DNA of 29,390 bases from SAR324 cluster bacterium (GTDB lineage Bacteria > SAR324 > XYD2-FULL-50-16 > HCM1). The notes below the pieces were generated by a model. That model saw nothing but the letters and a program-made list of their open reading frames with translations. It did not search any database and had not been told where the DNA came from. Shown here one piece after another: positions 6,612-15,513 of this stretch (the stretch's first letter is position 1; the number at the start of each line of letters is the position of its first letter). The position numbers and the translations under genes were made by a program. The stretch spans positions 3,092 to 32,481 of the forward strand of contig PUHO01000016.1 in assembly GCA_002995645.1 (NCBI GenBank), given 5' to 3'.

Positions 6612-8313
6612 CTGGAATCTCTGTTAACTGAGAACGTAAGGCTTTCGTTGTCCTGTGTTTCCTTTGAAAAGTAATCGCAAAACGATGCGCCTCGTCGCGG
6701 ATTCGCTGCAAAAAATGTAATGTCTTAGACTGTTTAAATAAAAGCACCGGATCCTTTCTATTCGGCTTAACTACGTATTCAAAATCTTCTATTTCTTGCA
6801 CAACACCTTGCTTTTTTTTACTTCGCCCTTTTGCCATGCCAATAACGTCTATTTTATCTAGCGGCAAACCGATCGATTCAAACACCTGCAACGCAGCACT
6901 TAATTGCCCTTTCCCACCGTCAATAATAATTAAATCAGGGTAGTTCTCCCTTTGCTCTAATAAACGCGTATAACGTCGCTCCAATACCTCTTGCATAGAA
7001 GCAAAATCATCACCTGTCTTCGCTTCTTTTATATGATATTTACGATACTTCTCTTTATACGGTTGATTATCTTTACTCACAACCATAGAAGCCACGCCGT
7101 TTGTTCCGCTTAAATGAGAAATGTCAAAACATTCAACGTAACGCGGCAGATTTTTTAATCGTAAATAGCGTTGCACTTCTTCAAGAATAACTTCGTCTGA
7201 TTGTATTTTTACCATAGACAAATGCAATTGTTGCTCGCCGTTATCTTGCGCCATCTCTAGCAACTTACGTTTTTCTCCTTGTATAGGAACGACAAACTTA
7301 ATATGCGCTTTCTTTTCCGTTACAATATGATTAATAAACTCTTCTTCGTTTTCATACGGTTGCGCAAGGATAATTTCTTTTGGGAAAAACGGCGCGCCAT
7401 GTAAGTAAAGTTTAGAAAACACAGAACGTAACAATTCTTGATCTTCAAATAATTCGCCTTTTTGAAAAAAGATAAAATCATCGCTTAACACATGATTATT
7501 ACGAACAAAAAGAACGTGTACGCCAGCAAAACCGCCTTCGCGAACAATAGCAAACACATCGGTATTAACTAAATTCCCGGTCTTAGCGCGTACTGTAAAA
7601 GTTTTCTCTGCCGCTTTAATTGTATCACGTAAAAACATAGCTTTTTCAAAATTCAAAAGCTCAGATTGCCTTTGCATCTCTTCTTGCAAATAGCCTAGCC
7701 ATTCTTTATTTTCCCCTTTGAACCAAGCTATTAACGTATCTATTATTTGTTTATACTCTTCTTTTGTAACCTTGCCGGCGCACGGTGCTAAACATCTTTT
7801 TAATTGAAAATTTAAACAAGGTTTATACGTTTTATTGTCTTTAATATCAAACTTGCTTTTTCGTATAAGTAAAACAGATTGCAACCATTTATGCGTTAAA
7901 AAAGCATTTTTCCCACTTGTATAGGGTCCAAAATAAAGCGAACCGTCAACGACAATTTTTCTTACTATCTCTAATCTTGGGAAGTCTTCAAATAAAGTAA
8001 TACGTAAATAGGAGTAGCTTTTACCGTCTTTCAGGCTAATGTTATATTTTGGTTGATGCGCTTTTATCAGTTTATCTTCCAAGATAAGCGCTTCTTTTTC
8101 TGTTGTTGTGATTATGTATTTTATCGCAAAAATATCTGCCACCATAGGAATTAACCTTGGTCTATCTTTACGTAACGTTTTACTAAAATAAGAAGTAACT
8201 CGTTTTTTTAAATCCTTTGCTTTTCCTATGTATAAAATAGATTGATTCTTATCTAAAAATCTATATATGCCCGGTTTATGCGGTATATTTTCTAGTTCTT
8301 TTTTTACGTCCAT
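6460..8313 (-). CDS. uvrC: Excinuclease ABC subunit UvrC
   Basis: UvrC makes both incisions in nucleotide excision repair after UvrAB damage recognition. The N-terminal GIY-YIG nuclease has GIY (15-17), YIG (28-30) and R38. A UVR motif lies near 210-230 (LLNFEKAMFLRDTI), the RNase H-like 5' nuclease domain carries FDISHLSG and IIDGGKGQL, and two helix-hairpin-helix motifs end the 617-residue protein. C166, C174 and C178 match three ligands of the UvrC [4Fe-4S] cluster. The expected first cysteine (about 153-154) reads S-K, so that ligand looks absent. The gene follows dsbD by 9 nt, at the end of the mreB run. Its 3' end is duplicated towards ftsY. Confidence 0.96.
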   Translation of the reverse strand: MDVKKELENIPHKPGIYRFLDKNQSILYIGKAKDLKKRVTSYFSKTLRKDRPRLIPMVADIFAIKYIITTTEKEALILEDKLIKAHQPKYNISLKDGKSYSYLRITLFEDFPRLEIVRKIVVDGSLYFGPYTSGKNAFLTHKWLQSVLLIRKSKFDIKDNKTYKPCLNFQLKRCLAPCAGKVTKEEYKQIIDTLIAWFKGENKEWLGYLQEEMQRQSELLNFEKAMFLRDTIKAAEKTFTVRAKTGNLVNTDVFAIVREGGFAGVHVLFVRNNHVLSDDFIFFQKGELFEDQELLRSVFSKLYLHGAPFFPKEIILAQPYENEEEFINHIVTEKKAHIKFVVPIQGEKRKLLEMAQDNGEQQLHLSMVKIQSDEVILEEVQRYLRLKNLPRYVECFDISHLSGTNGVASMVVSKDNQPYKEKYRKYHIKEAKTGDDFASMQEVLERRYTRLLEQRENYPDLIIIDGGKGQLSAALQVFESIGLPLDKIDVIGMAKGRSKKKQGVVQEIEDFEYVVKPNRKDPVLLFKQSKTLHFLQRIRDEAHRFAITFQRKHRTTKALRSQLTEIPGIGEQKKNNLLKHFKSLKNISQASPEELVKVKGITQGDSERIQAYFQEKE

Positions 8314-8322
8314 CTTTCTATT

Positions 8323-10269
8323 TTACTGTACGCTTTTAGATTGTACTTGCTTTGCTTGCTGTAAAAATTGTATAAACTTATTTGAATCCCTTGTTAAACC
8401 GCTAAAGGTGGCAATAATGGTTTCGTCTTTTGTAAGGATAACGTAAAAAGGCAGTGCCACTGTGTGCAGTTTTTTAATTTGATAGGCTAAGTTAGCTTTA
8501 CCAAATTTACCGCCGTCTGTGTATAAACGTACCCTAATCATGTTTTGCAACAAAGAATCAACGTCTTTACGGATTAATACGTTCTGCTCCATCCAACGAC
8601 AATTGACACAACTATACCCGCTAAAATCAACAAATATAGGTTGATTCGTTTTTTTAGCTATATTACGAGCTTCGTTTAAAGTAGGTAACCACTTACGTTT
8701 TTGTTGTTCTGTAAAAGATATTAATTCTTTTCTATTTGTTTTCATTGGTTGCGGAGGCAATATCGAATCTAATGTCCCGCCACGAGAATAACCGCCGATC
8801 CCTTTTGCTAACCACAAAGCAAGCAAAAACACACTAACTAACAACAAACTAGCTATTGCTTTTTGTTTATGGCTAAGTGTATATTTATTCTTTTTTTTGA
8901 ATGGATAGAAAAAAGTATACAAAGTATACAAACAAAATAAAACAAGTAAAATCGCCCAAGAAGCTAAGATACTATCACGAGATAACCAATGCGTATTAGC
9001 CACTAAATCAGCATTAGAGAAAAATTTAATAGCTAAGCCAATTTCTATAATCCCGGCTAGCACGCGGATCGTAGGTATCCAAATAAAAACGCCCGAATCC
9101 CGGCGAAACACAACAAGGAAGCGAGGCAACCAGGTTAATACAAAGAAAGGAAAGGCAAAAGCAAGCGCATAGAAAAACATACCTATTAAAGGATATATCC
9201 AAGCTCCGTTTGCCGCACTGACTAATAAAGTACCAACAAACGGCACACTGCAAGTAAAACTAGTTACCGCAAACGCCACGCCCATTAAAAAAATACCTTT
9301 ACCGCCTTTTTGCTCTCTTGCTTTACGATCTAAGATTTGTTGCAATGCAAGGGGAATCACGTTAATAGTTAAAACCCCTGTTAATTGTAAAGCAAAGACA
9401 ACAAACAACAAACCAATAGCAATATTAGTCCAAACGCTACTAGCAAGAGACACAACTAAACTAGCGCCAAAGAGCAAAGACGCAATTGTCCCTAGTAATA
9501 TAAACGTAATAAAAATACCACTACAAAATAATAAAGACAGCTTAGCAATAACAAGCGGTTTTTCATTTGCTTTTTTCGTAAAAAATCCAAAAATAAGCGG
9601 AACCATAGGAAAAACGCAAGGTGCTAAAAGGCTAACAAGTCCCATTAATAAAGCAAGTGTAATAAACGAAGATAAACTAGAAAGTAAACCGACTTTTGCT
9701 TTTGTGTAATATATCGTATCTATCGCATGATTTGGCAAAGTATATTTTTTGCGAGGTGTGCCGTTTTCAATGGGTACGTTGGTTTTTACGACGTCCGTAA
9801 CCGGTGGAAAACATACTCTATTACTACAGGTTTGATAGGTAATGCGCGCTTGCACTAGGTAGTTTTTAACTTGCGCTTCTTTTGGAATTGTTACGTTTTG
9901 ATAAAAAAACGCTTTTTCCTCGTGGTAATCTAGTTGCACGCCAATAACTTTATCTAGTTGGTGGATTGGTCTTGTTTCATATACCGGCGTGGATTTTGTA
10001 AAACTTGTGATAAATTTTACTTTTGTTGGCGGCGGCATATCTTCGCCTTGTAAGTGTAATGAATATATATGCCAACCTGCGTCAATAGTCGCTTGCAAAA
10101 CTAAGCGCACTTCTTCCCCTTTTCTGGCTACAGTCGGTTCACTTTGCAAGGAAAAAGAGGCGTGTTTTCGTATACTATTAGTTTGTCCGTATAAAGGCGT
10201 ATAACATAGGTATAATGCAATTATGATATATGCTATAGATAAGATAGGCTTTGTTACTTTGCTGAACAT
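8323..10269 (-). CDS. dsbD: Thiol:disulfide interchange protein DsbD
   Basis: DsbD carries electrons from cytoplasmic thioredoxin across the inner membrane to periplasmic thiols. All three parts are present in 648 residues. A signal peptide (~1-29, ending YGQ) precedes the alpha domain with C148-x4-C153. The membrane domain (~195-490, about eight segments) has C218 in LAPCVFPMVP and C340 in TSFTCSVPFVG. The gamma thioredoxin-like domain has C554-V-N-C557. The CVNCRWME wording differs from the enterobacterial CVACKEFE and resembles versions in other phyla. It starts 52 nt after yacG and ends 9 nt before uvrC. The partner receiving electrons is not in the window. Confidence 0.94.
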   Translation of the reverse strand: MFSKVTKPILSIAYIIIALYLCYTPLYGQTNSIRKHASFSLQSEPTVARKGEEVRLVLQATIDAGWHIYSLHLQGEDMPPPTKVKFITSFTKSTPVYETRPIHQLDKVIGVQLDYHEEKAFFYQNVTIPKEAQVKNYLVQARITYQTCSNRVCFPPVTDVVKTNVPIENGTPRKKYTLPNHAIDTIYYTKAKVGLLSSLSSFITLALLMGLVSLLAPCVFPMVPLIFGFFTKKANEKPLVIAKLSLLFCSGIFITFILLGTIASLLFGASLVVSLASSVWTNIAIGLLFVVFALQLTGVLTINVIPLALQQILDRKAREQKGGKGIFLMGVAFAVTSFTCSVPFVGTLLVSAANGAWIYPLIGMFFYALAFAFPFFVLTWLPRFLVVFRRDSGVFIWIPTIRVLAGIIEIGLAIKFFSNADLVANTHWLSRDSILASWAILLVLFCLYTLYTFFYPFKKKNKYTLSHKQKAIASLLLVSVFLLALWLAKGIGGYSRGGTLDSILPPQPMKTNRKELISFTEQQKRKWLPTLNEARNIAKKTNQPIFVDFSGYSCVNCRWMEQNVLIRKDVDSLLQNMIRVRLYTDGGKFGKANLAYQIKKLHTVALPFYVILTKDETIIATFSGLTRDSNKFIQFLQQAKQVQSKSVQ

Positions 10270-10300
10270 ATAGAGGGTATAATTTAAATATCTTACTATG

Positions 10301-10325
10301 GTAGCTTATTTCTAAAAACAGCTAC
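10301..10325 (-). other. Inverted repeat at the yacG/dsbD boundary
   Basis: GTAGCT (10301-10306) and AGCTAC (10320-10325) form a 6-bp perfect inverted repeat whose right arm overlaps the yacG stop codon (10322-10324). On the minus-strand transcript it would fold just before the 52-nt gap to dsbD, the largest gap in this run. No U tract follows, so it is not a standard terminator. A processing or mild attenuation site is possible. Confidence 0.35.
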
Positions 10326-10531
10326 TCTTGTGTTTTGTTTTTTTCCTCCAATGCTTGCGAAGCATCTTCCATACTGGGAATGGAATAGGATTCGCTTGCC
10401 CAATTACCAAGATCGGCAAGGCGACATCGTTCGCTACAAAAGGTGCCTCTTGGTGGCGTATCCCATCTTGTTTCTTTTTTACAAATAGGGCACTTTAGTT
10501 TTATTACACGTTTAGTTTCTTGTTTATCCAT
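10322..10531 (-). CDS. yacG: DNA gyrase inhibitor YacG (zinc protein)
   Basis: YacG is a small zinc-binding protein that in E. coli binds GyrB and inhibits gyrase. The diagnostic four cysteines are present as C14-P-I-C17 and C32-S-E-R-C36, followed by RLADLGNWA (37-45), the family's signature segment. At 69 residues it is of normal size, with an acidic, glutamate-rich tail. Its ATG lies inside the end of the upstream hydrolase gene (28-nt overlap, different frame), and no later start codon lies before the first CxxC, so translational coupling is likely. Confidence 0.93.
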   Translation of the reverse strand: MDKQETKRVIKLKCPICKKETRWDTPPRGTFCSERCRLADLGNWASESYSIPSMEDASQALEEKNKTQE

Positions 10532-11337
10532 GATAGCATTAAAGATAAAATTTGATCCGCTTCATTTTCATGTAGCATTTCATGTTCTACATTAGTAAAA
10601 ACATGAGTTGTTTTTTCACTTACATTCGTGTTTTTAGCAAACTTTAACACGTCTTGATTTGACACTATCTTATCACATTGTGCTAAAATATACATAGACG
10701 GCGTTGTATAATTTTTTGCTTGCTTTTGTATTGCTTTAATTTTCTTTTGTATTTCTAAACTCCAAGTTGAAGTAATCACTCTTCCACGTAAAGGATCGCT
10801 AAACATTTCGTCATATCTTTTTGCATGCCGTTTTCTTGCCATAAAAGGAATTAAAGGATAAGGCATGCGAATATGTTTCCCATATAAAGCGGCAATGCTT
10901 ATCCCGCTTAATACTAGGTTTAAACCTAGATTCAAACCAAGTAGCGGCGCTAATAAAACGGCGCCTTGTACGTTTCTTTTTGTTTGCAAAGCATAGTCTA
11001 TGGCAATAAGCGAGCCCATAGAATGACCTGATATAAATATAGGTAATTGCGTATCTAGCAAGTCTATAAAAGTAGAAAAAGTATCTGTATATTCACTAAA
11101 AGAAGTTATATTCCCTCTTTCTCCTGATGAAAGCCCATGTCCCGGCATATCTATCATATGTACTGCTATATTATTTTTAGCAAAGAACTCGCCTACGTGC
11201 CTATATTCTCTTATATGCGAACTAAAGCCGTGTTGAAAGAATAAACAGGCCTTAGGATTAGACGGAACAAAACTCAAACCCATGACAGGCGTTACAAATT
11301 CTTTCGTATATATATGTTTAATTTCTTTATATTCCAT
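10504..11337 (-). CDS. Alpha/beta hydrolase, monoacylglycerol lipase / lysophospholipase-like
   Basis: This 277-residue serine hydrolase resembles the PldB/monoglyceride lipase group. It has the oxyanion-side FFQHGFSSHIREY (33-45), DMPGHGLSSGERG (63-75), the nucleophile elbow G104-H-S106-M-G, and a likely triad of S106, D222 (CDKIV) and H252 (in VEHEMLHE, like the YHELLNE of the family). No signal peptide is visible, so it is probably cytoplasmic. The substrate is inferred to be a lysophospholipid or monoacylglycerol. Its position 19 nt after plsY, a phospholipid-synthesis gene, fits lipid turnover. AAGGA seven bases before the ATG supports this start. Its 3' end overlaps yacG. Confidence 0.82.
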   Translation of the reverse strand: MEYKEIKHIYTKEFVTPVMGLSFVPSNPKACLFFQHGFSSHIREYRHVGEFFAKNNIAVHMIDMPGHGLSSGERGNITSFSEYTDTFSTFIDLLDTQLPIFISGHSMGSLIAIDYALQTKRNVQGAVLLAPLLGLNLGLNLVLSGISIAALYGKHIRMPYPLIPFMARKRHAKRYDEMFSDPLRGRVITSTWSLEIQKKIKAIQKQAKNYTTPSMYILAQCDKIVSNQDVLKFAKNTNVSEKTTHVFTNVEHEMLHENEADQILSLMLSWINKKLNV

Positions 11338-11356
11338 CTATTATTCCTTATATAAA

Positions 11357-11980
11357 TTATACTTTATTTTCGTTACCTTGTATGATTCGTTTAATATTTT
11401 CATGATGTAAAATAATAATATAAACAGATAAAAAGACACAAGTCAGCGCTTGGATATGAAAGCCGTCTATAATTAAAATTAAAATAGACGTTAATATTAA
11501 ACTGGTAATTGCCGCCAAACTGCTTATTCGTTTAGCTAAGAAAGCAAGCCCCCAAAAAATCACTAAAGAAACAAAAACGCGCATATCTAAAACAAGCCAA
11601 ACGCCAAAATTAGTTGCTACCCCTTTACCGCCTTTAAAGCGAAGCCAAACAGGATGAACATGCCCAAGAACTGCCAAAATAGCACTAATAAAGACCCAAT
11701 CTTGATGTCCTTGAAAAAACAATTGCGCAACACCAACGGCAACGATTCCTTTCGTACTATCAAAAAGTAAAGTTAAGGCACCTATTTTTTTCCCACCTAT
11801 ACGAGCAAGGTTAGCTGATCCGATATTATGGCTACCATACTTTCGTATATCTTTTCGCAAAAAAGTCTTTCCTAACAGCAAGCCAAAAGGGATACTTCCT
11901 AAAAAATAAGCTATTAGTAAAACGCCCCACACTGGAAGACTCATTGCCCCGTAGGTTTGTATTGTTGTTAAATAATCCAT
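11357..11980 (-). CDS. plsY: Glycerol-3-phosphate acyltransferase PlsY
   Basis: PlsY transfers the acyl group of acyl-phosphate to sn-1 of glycerol 3-phosphate, the first step of phospholipid synthesis, and needs PlsX as partner (not in this window). The 207-residue integral membrane protein has the family blocks: YFLGSIPFGLLLGK (25-38), GSHNIGSANLAR (49-60), HPVWLRFKGGKGVAT (~108-122) and HHENIKRIIQGNE near the C-terminus. The second block usually reads SGNIGATNVxR. Here H replaces the small residue and SA replaces AT, a deviation in the acyl-phosphate-binding region. AAGGA lies just before the ATG. It follows the putative outer-membrane protein by 12 nt. Confidence 0.94.
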   Translation of the reverse strand: MDYLTTIQTYGAMSLPVWGVLLIAYFLGSIPFGLLLGKTFLRKDIRKYGSHNIGSANLARIGGKKIGALTLLFDSTKGIVAVGVAQLFFQGHQDWVFISAILAVLGHVHPVWLRFKGGKGVATNFGVWLVLDMRVFVSLVIFWGLAFLAKRISSLAAITSLILTSILILIIDGFHIQALTCVFLSVYIIILHHENIKRIIQGNENKV

Positions 11981-11992
11981 AATTCCTTATAA

Positions 11993-12994
11993 TTAAAAAT
12001 AGGCTGTAACATGTAAATCTATTTTGTTCTCATTAGCTGCGTTCCTTCCTGCAATAGGAAAAGCATAAGCAACTTGGGCTTCCCACGGTAAAGTTACTTG
12101 GTTGTTGTCTTCTTCTAGATCTTTCATATTGCCAAAACCAAAAACTAATTTCCCACTGAAAACCATGGCTTGCTTGTCATATATTTTCGAGTCTATTTTC
12201 GTTTCGCTCTTATTTTCAAATTGCATGCGTACCCCGCCAAATACACGAGAATAACTATAAAAAGCCCCTGTATTCAATTGAACTAATTCACCGCCGTGGA
12301 TTTTACGGCTTTCATTCTGGCTATCTTTTTCCGTACTTGGTAAAGGAACATAAAACACAAAATTATGTTCTAACCAAACAGGATAGGTATAAAAATAATT
12401 GGTAACATGAAATAGAGTGCGAAGTTGACTCACACCGTCGTTTAGTGCGACTGTTGGCGTAATGACTTCCCCTCCCCTATATTCGTAGCCAAGAGCTATA
12501 TGAAAATCAGTAGCATCTGTGTATATTGGTCTATATAACAAGTCAATTGCCAGGTTGTCTAAGCCGTTCTTTGATGCCGAGGTATATTGCTTTGCTAACG
12601 CAACGGCGGCAGTATTTTGCTTGTCTATCGCTTCCACATTAGAAGTTCGTTTCATTTCTCCTACAGCAACAGACGCTAGTATATTAAACGATTGAAAAAG
12701 ACCGTATTGTAAAGTCAAGATTTCTTGCACTTTCCTTGTACTTACCTTACCGGTGAACTGATCAACAGAAAGATCGCTGCCTGTCATTCTATGATCGCGA
12801 TCAATAATATATTGTAACATCGACTCCCGTTTCATCTTAGAAGCGATATAATTATGTGTAAACGAAATAGACGAGCCTAATTTACTTGCTAAAATATGCG
12901 GCGGTACAAACTGCATAGTTTGTGTAAAACCGTCTTTACTAAGGAATATTAATACAATACTAATTAATATACAAAAACGCTTTTTGTTGTTCAC
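11993..12994 (-). CDS. Putative outer-membrane beta-barrel protein
   Basis: I cannot name this 333-residue protein. It starts with a signal peptide (K-rich start, hydrophobic ~7-19, likely cut after FTQ at ~25). The rest alternates polar and hydrophobic residues with many aromatics (e.g. FHIALGYEYRGGEV, LEHNFVFYVPL, GAFYSYSRVFGGVRMQF), typical of barrel strands. It ends in DLHVTAYF, a terminal phenylalanine with alternating hydrophobics as recognised by the BAM complex. No cysteine follows the signal peptide, so it is not a lipoprotein. The start is GTG with AGGG upstream. It lies between maf and plsY with gaps of 14 and 12 nt. Confidence 0.7.
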   Translation of the reverse strand: MNNKKRFCILISIVLIFLSKDGFTQTMQFVPPHILASKLGSSISFTHNYIASKMKRESMLQYIIDRDHRMTGSDLSVDQFTGKVSTRKVQEILTLQYGLFQSFNILASVAVGEMKRTSNVEAIDKQNTAAVALAKQYTSASKNGLDNLAIDLLYRPIYTDATDFHIALGYEYRGGEVITPTVALNDGVSQLRTLFHVTNYFYTYPVWLEHNFVFYVPLPSTEKDSQNESRKIHGGELVQLNTGAFYSYSRVFGGVRMQFENKSETKIDSKIYDKQAMVFSGKLVFGFGNMKDLEEDNNQVTLPWEAQVAYAFPIAGRNAANENKIDLHVTAYF

Positions 12995-13008
12995 TTTTCC
13001 CTGTTAAT

Positions 13009-13611
13009 TTATATTGTAATCACTTGGTGTGAAAGTAATTTTTCTAGAACATTAGCAATAGGCAAGCCTATCACATTCGTATACGATCCTTCAATCGCAC
13101 CAACAAGCATAGCGCCCACACCTTGTATAGAATACGCACCGGCTTTATCTAGCGGTTCTTCTGTACGAGCATACGATTGCAACAGGTTAGCTTGATTTTG
13201 CTTAAATTGCACACGTGTTTTTACTATTTCAAGATCTATTTCTTTTTTATTCGTAAAACCTACGGCATAAGCAGAAAGCACAGTATGCCACTTTCCGTTT
13301 AATTGCTGCAATATAGGCAACACGTCGTCCGGGCTATTTGGCTTGCCTATAATGTTATGATCTAACACAACAACCGTATCTGCCGTAAGAATACAATGTT
13401 GCGATAAGTCTTTTTCTAGACAGATTTTTTGTACTGCTTTATTTTTCTCTTTCGCCATTCTCTGGACAAAATTATGCGCCGTTTCTTTTGATCTTACTAG
13501 CTCTTCAATTTCCGGTTTAATAATCGTAAATTGTAAATTGTATTGTTCTAAAAAATCAATACGTCTAGGAGACGAAGAACCGAGTACAAGTGGGGTTGGT
13601 TGTTTAAACAT
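13009..13611 (-). CDS. maf: Maf/YhdE-type nucleoside triphosphate pyrophosphatase
   Basis: Maf proteins hydrolyse non-canonical or pyrimidine NTPs to NMP and pyrophosphate, and Maf has been linked to septum inhibition. The 200-residue protein has the nucleotide-binding start LGSSSPRR (10-17), KAxAV-like K-N-K-A-V, LTADTVVVLDHNIIGKP, and DKAGAYSIQGVGAMLV with IEGSYTNVIGLPI, which are the core family blocks. I read the EPLDKAGAY context as the dTTP/UTP-hydrolysing (YhdE) branch, but this is not proven. It lies 29 nt after mrdA. maf next to mre/mrd genes is a common bacterial arrangement. Confidence 0.93.
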   Translation of the reverse strand: MFKQPTPLVLGSSSPRRIDFLEQYNLQFTIIKPEIEELVRSKETAHNFVQRMAKEKNKAVQKICLEKDLSQHCILTADTVVVLDHNIIGKPNSPDDVLPILQQLNGKWHTVLSAYAVGFTNKKEIDLEIVKTRVQFKQNQANLLQSYARTEEPLDKAGAYSIQGVGAMLVGAIEGSYTNVIGLPIANVLEKLLSHQVITI

Positions 13612-13640
13612 AGGGATACTTTAATAGTTGAATAAATAAA

Positions 13641-15500
13641 TTATGCTTTTTTATTATACGGTTCAATTTCCGTAAAGTAAAACTCAAGGATTTTTTTCAT
13701 ATACTTAGCTGCAACGTTGCCGGCTTTTCCATTTTCCAAAAAAACAACGCCGGCAATTTGTGGATTATCACTTGGAGCAAAACTAACAAACCACGCATGA
13801 TTTTCATATTTTCGTTCCATTTTTCCTTCACGTATAAGCCTGTTTCTTGTTTTATGTCCTATTACTTGCGTTGTTCCTGTTTTTCCTGCAATAGGCACAA
13901 TAGAACTATTCGCATGCCCTGCTGTTCCGTGCGGTTCTTGCACTGCTTTAATCATGCCGCTTCGTAATAAACGAAGTGTTTCTTGTTGGCAATCTATCGG
14001 TAATAAAACAGGCGCTTCTAAATTCTTTGGTAAAGAAAAATTAGCATCGTTCGTAACATGTTTGCGAATACCTTCTGCAAAAACAATACGCGGCGGAATC
14101 GTATAGCCGTTATTCGCAATACAACTAACATAATGTAATAACTGCATTGGCGTAACTGACAAATAACCTTGCCCAATAGCAACGGAAAGGCTGTCTCCTG
14201 TTAACCAAGATCGCCCTGTATATGATTTTTTCCAATTTTTAGAAGGTAAAATGCCGGATAATTCATATGGTAAATCTACGCCGGTCACTCTGCCAAGTCC
14301 TAGTTTAGTAAGGTACTCGTGTATAGTAGAAATACCTAACTCTAGCCCCATATGGTAAAAGAACACGTTACATGAATGCTTAATAGCTTGCTCCACTGTT
14401 AACGAGCCATGTCCTGAATGTTTCCAACAATGCGCAACTTGCTTTCCAACACGAAGATAACCTTCACACAAACGAGTAGACGAAGCGTTAATTAGCCCCG
14501 TTTCTAATGCGGCAAAGGCAATTGCCATTTTAATTGTGGAGCCCGGTGAATATATACCTTGTATTGCTTTATTTTGTAAAATCTTTTGTTGCTTTAATCT
14601 GTACCACTCTTGTTCTTTAATGGATTTAGAAAATATATTCGGGTCAAATTCTTCTTTATTCACCAGCGCTTTAATAGCACCATTATTTGGATTTTGCAAA
14701 ATAACGGCGCATTTTGTCCCTTCCATAATACGTTCCACACCTTGTTGCAATTTGGAATCAATCGATAAATAAATATCATCGCCCACTTTTGGATTCACTG
14801 TGTGTAGTGTTTGAATAACCTGCCCGGCACTATCAACTTCTACTTGCCTACCGCCGTCTTGTCCTATTAAGTATTTATTATACGTAAGCTCTATGCCGTC
14901 TTGTCCAATAAACTTAGACGATTTTACTTTTTTCTTGTCTACTTTTTTGAGCTGTTCTCTTGTAATTTGCCTTGTATAGCCTAATGTATGCGATAAACTT
15001 TGTTGCAAAGGAAAATAGCGAATAGGTAACACTTCGACAGATATGCCGGGGAACTCTTGTTGGTACGTATTTAATAACACCACTTCGCGCCAAGTTAAGT
15101 TTTGATATAAAATAACCGCTTCGTAGCTTGCGGCATATTTATTTTTATATAATTGACGTAGTAAAGATTTATAATCTATTTTCAAAACATGAGAAACTTT
15201 TTTCAAAACCGTTTCCGGATCCCTTACGTCTTCCCTTGTAATCGCTAAATTAAAAGAAGAAATATTTTTTGCCAAGACAATACCGTTCGTATCGTATACA
15301 ATACCGCGCGGCGAAGCAATCGCTTGTAAACGAATACGATTACCTTGCGATAGTTTGCTATATTGTTCTCCTTGATCTATTTGTAGTTGCCATAATCGCC
15401 AAGAAAGAATAGAAAAACCGGTTACTAAACCTCCTTTTAAAATAAATAACCGTCTTGTTAAAAAACGGCTTTCTTCATAGCTTAATGATTCTTCCGACAT
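13641..15500 (-). CDS. mrdA: Penicillin-binding protein 2 (elongasome transpeptidase)
   Basis: PBP2 is the DD-transpeptidase that cross-links lateral-wall peptidoglycan in the elongasome. One N-terminal membrane anchor (~17-38) is followed by the pedestal domain (RLQAIASPRGIVYD, 57-70) and the transpeptidase domain with S321-T-I-K324, S376-C-N378 and K540-T-G542. The protein has 619 residues, as usual for PBP2. TRRLFILKGG and the QGNRIRLQAI wording are typical of class B PBP2. It follows mreD by 13 nt, completing mreBCD-mrdA. The usual next gene, rodA (its glycosyltransferase partner), is not here: maf follows, so rodA must be elsewhere. Confidence 0.96.
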   Translation of the reverse strand: MSEESLSYEESRFLTRRLFILKGGLVTGFSILSWRLWQLQIDQGEQYSKLSQGNRIRLQAIASPRGIVYDTNGIVLAKNISSFNLAITREDVRDPETVLKKVSHVLKIDYKSLLRQLYKNKYAASYEAVILYQNLTWREVVLLNTYQQEFPGISVEVLPIRYFPLQQSLSHTLGYTRQITREQLKKVDKKKVKSSKFIGQDGIELTYNKYLIGQDGGRQVEVDSAGQVIQTLHTVNPKVGDDIYLSIDSKLQQGVERIMEGTKCAVILQNPNNGAIKALVNKEEFDPNIFSKSIKEQEWYRLKQQKILQNKAIQGIYSPGSTIKMAIAFAALETGLINASSTRLCEGYLRVGKQVAHCWKHSGHGSLTVEQAIKHSCNVFFYHMGLELGISTIHEYLTKLGLGRVTGVDLPYELSGILPSKNWKKSYTGRSWLTGDSLSVAIGQGYLSVTPMQLLHYVSCIANNGYTIPPRIVFAEGIRKHVTNDANFSLPKNLEAPVLLPIDCQQETLRLLRSGMIKAVQEPHGTAGHANSSIVPIAGKTGTTQVIGHKTRNRLIREGKMERKYENHAWFVSFAPSDNPQIAGVVFLENGKAGNVAAKYMKKILEFYFTEIEPYNKKA

Positions 15501-15513
15501 AAATTGCTATTTG

